From Rhodocytophaga rosea (GTDB taxonomy: Bacteria > Bacteroidota > Bacteroidia > Cytophagales > 172606-1), in contig NZ_CP048222.1 of the NCBI RefSeq assembly GCF_010119975.1, forward strand, positions 5,164,501 to 5,228,500: DNA of 64,000 bases, read 5' to 3'. Shown here one piece after another: positions 53,212 through 60,671 of this stretch; within the stretch, counting starts at the first letter, position 1, and every line of letters begins with the position of its first letter. A program made the translations under genes and the position numbers. The notes below the pieces were generated by a model. The model had not been told where the DNA came from. It ran no database searches and saw only the letters and a program-made list of their open reading frames with translations.

Positions 53212-54540
53212 TTAAATCACCAGATAATGTACCAGACCTGCCAATGCACTAATACCAATCCAGATGATCATGTTGATTTTAAAGCGGTACATGGCCACAA
53301 ATGAGATAATAATCCATATAAGACTGAAGTAATCAACTTTACTAACCTCTAAGCCTTGCGGAAAAACGACCGCCTTACCAAAATAAACCGTTAAATTAAG
53401 TACTACACCTACAACAGCAGCAGTTACCACACCAAGTATAGCCTTTACTTTTGGATTGTGTTGGGTTCGTTCAATAACTGGTGCACCAATAAAAATAAAC
53501 AGAAAGCAGGGAAGAAAGGTATAAAAAGTGGTTGTAAGCAAACCAATGGTTCCGGCTATTGCAGAATGCCCGAAATGATTGAAACCAGCCATAAATCCAA
53601 CAAAAGCCAGGACCATAATCAACGGTCCGGGAGTAGTTTCACCTAAAGCCAGTCCATCTATCATTTCATATTGGGAAAGCCAGTGTAATTGCTCTACACT
53701 TACCTGTGCTACATAAGGCAATACAGCATAGGCACCTCCAAAAGTAATAAATGCAGCTTGGGTAAAAAATAGGGATAAAGTCCGCCAGAAAGCAAAATCA
53801 GAAGTAAAATAATAAAATAAGCCAAAAGGTATCAGCCACAATACAAGGCCGGTTATTAGTTGTTTTGCTAACCGGATGCTGTTAAATCCGGTTCCCCCTA
53901 CGATGGTATGGCTGTTGAGGAAATATTCTGCTTCATTTACTGTGTTTTTTTCTTTTTCTCCTTTTTGTATAAACAAAGATGGCAGGAAGCGTTGTGCCGC
54001 AAATCCTATGATGAGCGTTGCCAGAATGATCCAGGGGAAAGGAATATTGAGAAAGAATATGCCGATAAAACTCAGGGCAGCAATGCTGTAATGTAAAGGG
54101 GTAAGCAGTGACTTTTTGCCTATTTTAATAAGTGCCAGAATTACAATGACTACAACAGCCGGTTTAAGCCCGTAAAACAATGCATATACCCAGGGAATGT
54201 TTCCATAGGTAACGTATACCGTACTTAACCCAAGCAAAATAAACACAGAAGGCAGCACAAACAATGCACCAGCCACCAGACCCCCTCTTGTGCCATGCAA
54301 AAGCCAGCCAATATAGGTAGCCAGTTGCTGGGCTTCTGGTCCGGGCAGGAGCATACAGTAGTTAAGCGCATGCAAAAATTTAGCATCGGAAATCCATTTT
54401 TTCTGATCGACCAGAAATTCGTGCATAATAGCAATCTGCCCGGCAGGACCACCAAAACTGATAAATCCTAATTTTAGCCAGAATAGGGTAGCTTCCCTGA
54501 AGCTAGGCTTTTTTCTGGTCGAAGGAAGTGTATGAGTCAT
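53212..54540 (-). CDS. chrA: Chromate transporter ChrA
   Basis: The 442-residue membrane protein has two halves, each with the CHR domain pattern (N-terminal half LGFISFGGPAGQIAIMHE and LPGPEAQQLATYIG; C-terminal half QAAFITFGGAYAVLPYV and ETTPGPLIMVLAFVG). This duplicated form is the long-chain CHR transporter that exports chromate with the proton gradient. Its start overlaps the 3' end of the DoxX gene by 38 bases in a different frame, so it is translationally coupled to the operon. Its context with two ChrB-type genes supports the chromate role. Confidence 0.9.
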   Translation of the reverse strand: MTHTLPSTRKKPSFREATLFWLKLGFISFGGPAGQIAIMHEFLVDQKKWISDAKFLHALNYCMLLPGPEAQQLATYIGWLLHGTRGGLVAGALFVLPSVFILLGLSTVYVTYGNIPWVYALFYGLKPAVVVIVILALIKIGKKSLLTPLHYSIAALSFIGIFFLNIPFPWIILATLIIGFAAQRFLPSLFIQKGEKEKNTVNEAEYFLNSHTIVGGTGFNSIRLAKQLITGLVLWLIPFGLFYYFTSDFAFWRTLSLFFTQAAFITFGGAYAVLPYVAQVSVEQLHWLSQYEMIDGLALGETTPGPLIMVLAFVGFMAGFNHFGHSAIAGTIGLLTTTFYTFLPCFLFIFIGAPVIERTQHNPKVKAILGVVTAAVVGVVLNLTVYFGKAVVFPQGLEVSKVDYFSLIWIIISFVAMYRFKINMIIWIGISALAGLVHYLVI

Positions 54541-54970
54541 TGGTTTGTCTGGATTTAAGTATAGAGTTGTCTACTGACCATTTTCCGCTGCCACTGATGA
54601 GCAGAAATAGGCTGCTTAATAGCATCGAAAAATCTGTACGGGCACCATGCGCAGTTTCCCAGAACCCATCTACCGGAATATTTACCAGTTTGGTAATAGT
54701 GATGGCCACCAGCATGATTATAATAAGCGGAATGCTGAAAAGCCTGGTAAAACATCCGATAAGCACCATGCTTCCACATAGGATTTCAAAAGTGCCTACA
54801 AATGGGCCAAAAAAGTCAGGATAAGGAATGCCAATTTTGGCAAATCTTCCTGCACCTAATTCAGCCGGGAACAGAAATTTTTGGATGCCTTCTGTGAGGA
54901 AAATACATCCGACAGCTATCCTGATAAGCAAAATAGGTGGATTCGCAGCAGTTTGCAGGAGTTTGTTCAT
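54503..54970 (-). CDS. DoxX-family membrane protein
   Basis: The product begins MNKLLQTAANPPILLIRI and has four membrane segments with the conserved GIPYPDFFGPFVGTFEILCGSMVLIG region of DoxX/DUF417-type proteins. An earlier in-frame ATG at 55012 would overlap the DUF2490 gene by 26 bases, so I prefer 54970. Members are linked to oxidative-stress or thiosulfate metabolism, but the mechanism is unclear. It overlaps chrA by 38 bases at its 3' end, placing it in the chromate operon. Confidence 0.85.
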   Translation of the reverse strand: MNKLLQTAANPPILLIRIAVGCIFLTEGIQKFLFPAELGAGRFAKIGIPYPDFFGPFVGTFEILCGSMVLIGCFTRLFSIPLIIIMLVAITITKLVNIPVDGFWETAHGARTDFSMLLSSLFLLISGSGKWSVDNSILKSRQTNDSYTSFDQKKA

Positions 54971-54986
54971 AAGGCTTACATAGAGT

Positions 54987-55754
54987 TTAACTGTTTTTCT
55001 TTCTAAGATCAATGTTATTGAAGATGAACAGTCTAATGGTATGATTGTTATTATAGCGGTTTCCAGCAGGCAATTGCTGAAACAAATTCATATAACCTAA
55101 TTGTGCATTCAACGATTTAGTAAATTGATATCCAAAACCCAAAAAAAAGCGGTTCTGGTCGAAGTAATTATAGGTAATCTGTTTGCCAGCGTTGATGTGA
55201 ATCTCATCATTGAAGACAAAAAATACACTGTTAGGTTCGATAAATTCTTTTTTGATAGGCAGCAAAACAGACAGCAGATACCGGAAACGGTAATTAAAAT
55301 TATATCCTTCCTGCAGTTCATCATTGGCAATTTTCCGGTTAAAGCGCTGTTCAAAACGTACCCATTGCTGCATTTGAATGTGTTTAGCCCTTCTGGTCCA
55401 GCTTACTTGCTGCCAAGGCCTGTGTTCTGGCCTGACTGTATTCAATCCAGCAGCAGGATAATGAGACACATAGGCGTACCCGGCAGTAAAATTAATATTA
55501 TGCGGAAAATGATAAGTGATACCAGGCCGGATAATAGTTGTGGCCCATCTGTCGAATAGGTCTGTACGGCGGGCGTGCAAATCAAGCCAAAGGGAGAATT
55601 TATCAGAAATGCGGGTTTGATTGATATATCCCAGCCAGGCCTGACCTTGCTCATGCACTTGTTTGGCAGGCGTTTGTGCCAAGCTGGCAATGCTTATAAT
55701 AATGAAAGTACAAAAACTAAGAAGTAGTACAAGTATGGTATTTTTTTGAAACAT
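54987..55754 (-). CDS. DUF2490 outer-membrane beta-barrel protein
   Basis: The 255-residue protein has a signal peptide ending SLAQ. The mature protein is rich in alternating strands with aromatic residues, for example WLGYINQTRISDKFSLWLDLHARR, ITYHFPHNINFTAGYAYVSHY and QWVRFEQRFNRK, matching the DUF2490 family of predicted small outer-membrane barrels. It sits between chrB and doxX, with 21 and 16 bases to its neighbours, clearly in the same operon. Its presence suggests an outer-membrane component for the chromate response, though no function is known. Confidence 0.85.
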   Translation of the reverse strand: MFQKNTILVLLLSFCTFIIISIASLAQTPAKQVHEQGQAWLGYINQTRISDKFSLWLDLHARRTDLFDRWATTIIRPGITYHFPHNINFTAGYAYVSHYPAAGLNTVRPEHRPWQQVSWTRRAKHIQMQQWVRFEQRFNRKIANDELQEGYNFNYRFRYLLSVLLPIKKEFIEPNSVFFVFNDEIHINAGKQITYNYFDQNRFFLGFGYQFTKSLNAQLGYMNLFQQLPAGNRYNNNHTIRLFIFNNIDLRKKNS

Positions 55755-55775
55755 AATGAAAAATGACTAACGGAT

Positions 55776-56231
55776 TTAGGTTAAACTTGGATTCCAGACA
55801 TGCTTTTCGGCTTGCAGGTGCTTAGCCCAGCTGTACAAAGCATCATAAATTTCAAAGCCATATTGCAGCACAGTGAAATCGTCTTTATAATTATAAGACA
55901 AACCGGCTGAGATAGCCCATAATCCGGCAGATTGAGCAGCTGTATCAAAGCGGTCGGTATCAGCCGCCCTCACAATAATTGCCAGTTTATCCAAAGCTTC
56001 ATCTTTTACTTGATATTTCTTTAATAAAGCATCGAAACTGCAATAGTCGCCTTCATGTGAAAGCTCTACGCCAGGAATATCAAAGGGAATGGCATTTAAC
56101 TCATGCGCCTTACTTTTTACTTGTTCATTAGGAACAAAAATAAATTCGGCTCTGGGATCAATAAAGCGTTGTATTAGCCAGGGACAGGCAATACGGTCAA
56201 TTTTAGGGCGTTCTCTGGTTATCCATTTCAT
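55776..56231 (-). CDS. ChrB-domain protein (chromate resistance, stand-alone)
   Basis: The 151-residue protein is a single ChrB/Chrome_Resist domain, with WITRERPKIDRIACPWLI at the start, IRFDIP-type PFDIPGVELSHEGD, RAADTDRFD and AISAGLSYNY. It aligns without gaps, and with most residues identical, to the N-terminal half of the fusion protein encoded just upstream. ChrB proteins are required for chromate-dependent induction of chr operons and may sense or modify chromate. The gap to the fusion gene is 92 bases and to the DUF2490 gene 21 bases. Confidence 0.88.
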   Translation of the reverse strand: MKWITRERPKIDRIACPWLIQRFIDPRAEFIFVPNEQVKSKAHELNAIPFDIPGVELSHEGDYCSFDALLKKYQVKDEALDKLAIIVRAADTDRFDTAAQSAGLWAISAGLSYNYKDDFTVLQYGFEIYDALYSWAKHLQAEKHVWNPSLT

Positions 56232-56323
56232 AGTAAAGGAGTTAAGTTTATCTTCATCTCTTTACCTAGTTTTAGAGATAGATACAATACTATAAAGCCT
56301 GAATACAGAAAAATAGAACGTAA

Positions 56324-57187
56324 TTAACTTTTTGTATCCGTTTTACCTTTTGGCAAACTTTTTTTGTAATCAGAAGGATTTTTACCGGTATATTTTTTGA
56401 AAATACGGGTGAAATGGCTCTGATCGGAAAAACCAGTGAGATACGCAATTTCGGATAAAGAACGAGTTGTGGTATGCAACAGATCAATGGCTTTTTCAAT
56501 ACGCAGTTTCCGGATATACTCACCAAATGACAGGTTGTTAAAGTATTTCGAAAACTCCCTGGAAACATAGGCCGGATGAATATTTAATCCTTCGGAAATC
56601 TCTTTGAGGCTCAGACTTAAATTGGTATCAATCTGGTCCTGGATGACATCTTTCAGTTCTTTGGCCCATGCAGGAATCTTGGTTCTGGCTCCAGTTTTCT
56701 GGTCCATATAAGTGTTAAATACCTGCAATAAAAGTTTTTCTGTGGGGTTTTGCGTATGTTTTTCCTGTTGCAAATGTTTCGCCCAGCTATATAATCCATC
56801 ATAGATCAGCATTCCTTTTTCCAGCAACTCATAATCATCGGTAATATTAAAAGAGAGTCCGGCAGAAATAGCCCACAACCCGGAGCTTTGGCTGGCAATC
56901 GAATGGTCATCTGTATCGGCGCCTCTTACAATAGGGGCCAGAATATGCAAAGCCGGATCTTTGAGTTCATATTTTTTTATAAAGTAGTCAAAAGTACACT
57001 GGTCTTCATAGTGCGTAAATTCAGCTTCCGGTATATCGAATGGAATGGCATTCAGTTCTTGTGCTTTTTGTGCTATTTGCAGATAGGGTACAAAATAGAA
57101 CTGGGCTTCCGGGTCTATAAATCTTCTGATCAGCCAGGGACAGGCGATACGATCTATTTTGGGGCGTTCCCTGGTTATCCATTTCAT
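56324..57187 (-). CDS. ChrB-AraC fusion regulator
   Basis: The 287-residue protein has an N-terminal ChrB domain (about 1-150) that closely matches the stand-alone ChrB and a C-terminal AraC DNA-binding domain (about 185-285). The latter has two helix-turn-helix parts, LSLKEISEGLNIHPAYVSREF and SLSEIAYLTGFSDQSHFTRIFKKY, ending in the usual GKNPSDYKK. It is the first gene of the chr operon, followed by free chrB, DUF2490, doxX and chrA. The design suggests that chromate or a linked signal sensed by the ChrB domain directly controls transcription through the AraC domain. This is inference from the domain order. Confidence 0.9.
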   Translation of the reverse strand: MKWITRERPKIDRIACPWLIRRFIDPEAQFYFVPYLQIAQKAQELNAIPFDIPEAEFTHYEDQCTFDYFIKKYELKDPALHILAPIVRGADTDDHSIASQSSGLWAISAGLSFNITDDYELLEKGMLIYDGLYSWAKHLQQEKHTQNPTEKLLLQVFNTYMDQKTGARTKIPAWAKELKDVIQDQIDTNLSLSLKEISEGLNIHPAYVSREFSKYFNNLSFGEYIRKLRIEKAIDLLHTTTRSLSEIAYLTGFSDQSHFTRIFKKYTGKNPSDYKKSLPKGKTDTKS

Positions 57188-57258
57188 TGTTTTATATAAA
57201 ATTAAAAGCTGTTAATTCAACTTAGATTTTGGAGCGAATATTTAGATTCTCAGTAAAG

Positions 57259-57300
57259 TTACAAAAGCTTTCCCCGGATGATTGAAGAAAGCTTTTGTAA
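57259..57300 (-). terminator. Terminator of the TonB receptor gene
   Basis: TTACAAAAGCTTTC (57259-57272) and GAAAGCTTTTGTAA (57287-57300) pair perfectly over 14 bp around a 14-base loop, 27 bases after the receptor stop codon. It separates the receptor from the chr operon promoter, so the two are probably different transcripts. Confidence 0.82.
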
Positions 57301-57326
57301 ATTGCATGGATGGTTTTTGAGTAGTA

Positions 57327-60209
57327 TTATTTATTAAACAAACCATCTACTGTAATGGCCACATAGTATAAACCTCCAATGGTTGGTCCGGCCGCATATT
57401 GAATATAGCGCTGGTTGAAAATATTGGAACCTCCGGCTTTTATGGTTGATTTTAGCTGAGGCAAACGGTAGGTAACTTGTGCATCAAACGTCTGATAAGC
57501 TGGTACGATACCATTCGCCAAAGGGCTTTCCCAAAGGAAGGAATCCTGCCACCGCCACACAATATTGAAACCCAGATTTTTGGCTACTTCCCGGTTGCCA
57601 ATAGAAAGATTAGTGGTCCAGTTGGGTGTATTGAAGCCAGTCACAAATACGTCTCTTTCCTTATTGGTTACAATATCGTTGTAGTTCACGTTTCCGGAGA
57701 TAGTAAACCGCTTGTAAAAGTTATATGTAATTCCGAGGGAGGAGCCAAAATTATTGTATTTGTTTTTAGCATTGGTATATACCCTGTAACGGGTTTGCTG
57801 CGCATTCCGGTTTGCTGCCAGCATGGCAATTACAGCTTCGTCTGTGCCTACACTCACTGTATTGTTTTGCGGAACAGATACTTCTACCTGACCCAGAAAA
57901 CCATCATATTCATTGGTATAGGCATCAATATCAATTACCAGTTTGTTATCCAGCAGAATACTTTTATAACCCACTTCAAAAGAATTGATCCGTTCCGGAC
58001 GGGTAGGAGAGAGGCTGGTGATTTCAAGCAGCCCTCTGTTTTTTAAGGCAGCATCAGTAGCCGTTAGTCCGGCTGTTACATCCTGGTTTACGGCAGCGTT
58101 GAAAGTATTTACAGAAGCAAGCGTATAAGAATTGTCTAAGTAGCCTAGCCCTTCATTGATATAGGATAAACCACCCACCCGGCGTACATTTCCATTGTTT
58201 ACATAAGAAATAGCTTCAAATAAGGCTGGAAAGCGGAATCCATTCTGGAAAGATGCCCTGAAATTATGTTTCTCAGCCAGTGTATATACAGCCGCAATAC
58301 GTGGATTTACTTTCGGATCAAACTCAGGATTGTAATCTACCCGTAGAGAACCATATACTTTCAGTTTGTCTTTGAAGAAGGTTCTGGTCGCCTGAGCAAA
58401 TGCACCGAATTTTTTGTAATACACGTTATTGCCTCCCGGCTGGGTTCTTTCATCGATAGGTCTAGAAAAGTCTACAAAGTTATTACCATCCGGAATAACC
58501 TCATATACCCTGGCATCGGCACCTACCAGCAGGTTAAAAATCTTTAATTTATTTTCGAAGTCATACTGGGCATCGGCATGATATAAATGGCTTTTCTGGC
58601 TCAAAAAAGCACCACCGGTTTCAGGCGCTCCTGGAATTACTGCACCATGGTCCCAGTTATTGATCTTCCGGATAGTATTTTGCAGGGCATTAAATTCAGC
58701 GGTACCTGGTTCGGCTCTGCCTGCATCCGCTGCCTGACGGGCAAGTTGCATGGCTGTTGCCAGTTCTGTTCCATTATTTAGTTCATTCTGCAAGGCTGTT
58801 TTGAATTTTCCTCCCCACACTGAATTAGAACCACCGCCGGTAATATCCAGGTTATCTACCATGGGTTTTACGTTGTAGGAATCGCCTGTATTTTCAAGAG
58901 AAGCATACGTACGGATGGTATAATTGCTGCCTTTGAGTTCCAGTTTATGATTTTGCACCACTACATTATCCAGCTGGATCTTATTTCCCCGTTGAAAAAC
59001 GCCATCCATCTGTCCGATCCGGTAGCCATAGGATAGTTCAGCATTCTCATTCAATTTATAGTGTAAGGCCGCATCAAATTTGAGGTTATCTACTTTGGGA
59101 CTCACAATATCCCTTTCCCAATAGCCGGTTCTTCTCACCAGGAAAGTCTGGTTTTTGCCGCCATATTGTACACCACTTATTGTAACGGCATTGTTGTTTT
59201 CATCGCCATATTTATTCCAGGCATCATAGGCCGGATTATTGTTGCCGGAGAGTTCCGGAAAATTAGGGTTAGCTGTGTTGAGGGAATTGGGGTTTTGATC
59301 GGTTCGGGTATTAGAACGCCAGTCGGTACCCTGCATGTAACTGGCATTTATCTTAAAAGCAAATTTGTTATTATACGCCCTGGCATACCGTATCGCTGTT
59401 TCAGTGAGTACACTGGTACTATGGTCAATTCCATCTACATGATTGATGCCGGTTTTCTGATATAAACTCAATCCCTGGTGCAAAAAAGGGCTTTTGGTAA
59501 GTAAATTAGCCATTCCATTAATAGCATTCATACCATAGAGTGCAGAAGCGGCTCCAGGAGTAATCTCCACACTGGCAATATCCAGTTCTGTTGGCCCAAT
59601 GGCATTACCTAAAGGTACGCCCAGTGTAGCAGCCTGCATATCCACCCCATCTACCAGTTGCATAAAGCGGAAGTTATTGGGAATATTAAAACCACGGGTA
59701 TTGGGTACTTTAAAAGTAAGGCTGGAGGTTGTCATTTGTACGCCTTTTACATTTTCCAGGGCATCATAAAAACCGGGCGCCGGCGAATCTTTAATCGCAC
59801 GAATGTCGAGCTTTTCAATCGCTACCGGAGATTTCAGAATACTTTCTTCCACCCTCGAAGCTGTTACTACTACTTCTCTACCCAACAAGGTCTGGGTCTC
59901 TAAAGCGATCTGCACATTGGAAGCTGTGCCTTTGATTTCAAATTCCTGTGGCTCGAAACCAACCATCGAAAAAGCAATGGTGAAGGGAAACTTTAATTTT
60001 GTTTTGAGCGAGAAATTACCCTGCACATCGGTAACTGTACCTGTAACGGTTCCCTTGATCAACACATTCACACCTGCAAGTGCCTGTTTGGTTTCATTAT
60101 CAGTTACCCTGCCAGATATAACAATCACATTGTCCTGGGCAGAAACTGTTGAAAGCAAGGTTAAAAAAAGGAAAACAAAAAGATGGAGACGGAAAATAGT
60201 ATTCTTCAT
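57327..60209 (-). CDS. TonB-dependent outer-membrane receptor with carboxypeptidase-like N-terminal domain
   Basis: The 960-residue protein has a signal peptide (about 1-24), a CarboxypepD_reg-like domain (about 28-110, with ISGRVTDNETKQALAGVNVLIKG), a plug (about 120-235, with SPVAIEKLDIRAIKDSP) and a large beta barrel ending with an aromatic C-terminus. No SusD-like gene follows, so it is not a classical SusCD pair. It imports a ligand that cannot be identified here; the proximity to chr genes is probably circumstantial because a terminator lies between. A TATCTTTA box with one mismatch lies 26 bases upstream (60235-60242, minus). Confidence 0.93.
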   Translation of the reverse strand: MKNTIFRLHLFVFLFLTLLSTVSAQDNVIVISGRVTDNETKQALAGVNVLIKGTVTGTVTDVQGNFSLKTKLKFPFTIAFSMVGFEPQEFEIKGTASNVQIALETQTLLGREVVVTASRVEESILKSPVAIEKLDIRAIKDSPAPGFYDALENVKGVQMTTSSLTFKVPNTRGFNIPNNFRFMQLVDGVDMQAATLGVPLGNAIGPTELDIASVEITPGAASALYGMNAINGMANLLTKSPFLHQGLSLYQKTGINHVDGIDHSTSVLTETAIRYARAYNNKFAFKINASYMQGTDWRSNTRTDQNPNSLNTANPNFPELSGNNNPAYDAWNKYGDENNNAVTISGVQYGGKNQTFLVRRTGYWERDIVSPKVDNLKFDAALHYKLNENAELSYGYRIGQMDGVFQRGNKIQLDNVVVQNHKLELKGSNYTIRTYASLENTGDSYNVKPMVDNLDITGGGSNSVWGGKFKTALQNELNNGTELATAMQLARQAADAGRAEPGTAEFNALQNTIRKINNWDHGAVIPGAPETGGAFLSQKSHLYHADAQYDFENKLKIFNLLVGADARVYEVIPDGNNFVDFSRPIDERTQPGGNNVYYKKFGAFAQATRTFFKDKLKVYGSLRVDYNPEFDPKVNPRIAAVYTLAEKHNFRASFQNGFRFPALFEAISYVNNGNVRRVGGLSYINEGLGYLDNSYTLASVNTFNAAVNQDVTAGLTATDAALKNRGLLEITSLSPTRPERINSFEVGYKSILLDNKLVIDIDAYTNEYDGFLGQVEVSVPQNNTVSVGTDEAVIAMLAANRNAQQTRYRVYTNAKNKYNNFGSSLGITYNFYKRFTISGNVNYNDIVTNKERDVFVTGFNTPNWTTNLSIGNREVAKNLGFNIVWRWQDSFLWESPLANGIVPAYQTFDAQVTYRLPQLKSTIKAGGSNIFNQRYIQYAAGPTIGGLYYVAITVDGLFNK

Positions 60210-60671
60210 AAATGGCTTGTTATAAAGAGTTTAGTAAAGATAAGGTTATAATATTTGTGAGATAAGTGCGCAAGGTAAAGATTATTATATAAAATCTATA
60301 AATTTAGTAGAGATTTATTTTTTAATTTAAAAATTACCTGGGGTTTACTTATGAAAGTGTCTTTCATCAAGAAATAAATTAATGCTAATGACTAGGGTAC
60401 TAAACAATTTCACCCATCAAAATATGGCTGGCAGGTATCTATATCTAATGTACTTGGAGACGAATCTATAAGGATACAAACACATGCAGCCTAAACGAAT
60501 TGACCTACTTGTTATATGTTGGGTTGTTATTATATTGAGCTGATGAATAGGGTTTTTATAAAAATTGATTATTTTAGCTATAATTTATATTATACAAAGA
60601 GTGCCTCTCTTGCATCTTGTGATTAAACTGTTGGGCTTGCTTCTTTGAAGTATTGTATTAAAAGATCACCT
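60210..60671. other. Divergent intergenic region upstream of the TonB receptor and T9SS cargo genes
   Basis: No gene is seen in these 462 bases. It has a TATCTTTA promoter-like box for the receptor (60235-60242, minus) and a 7-3-7 inverted repeat (ATGAAAG-TGT-CTTTCAT, 60351-60367) that could be an operator. The rest is AT-rich. Confidence 0.45.

Noticed and set aside
53113-53304. 63-codon plus-strand frame overlapping the chrA end
   Set aside because: It overlaps the conserved chrA C-terminus on the other strand and has no motif or family resemblance.
57477-58046. 189-codon plus-strand frame inside the TonB receptor
   Set aside because: It lies antisense to a well-supported barrel gene and has no domain; long antisense frames are common in coding DNA.
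57327-60209. SusC of a SusCD pair
   Set aside because: No SusD-like lipoprotein gene is next to it on the same strand; it is better described as a general TonB receptor.
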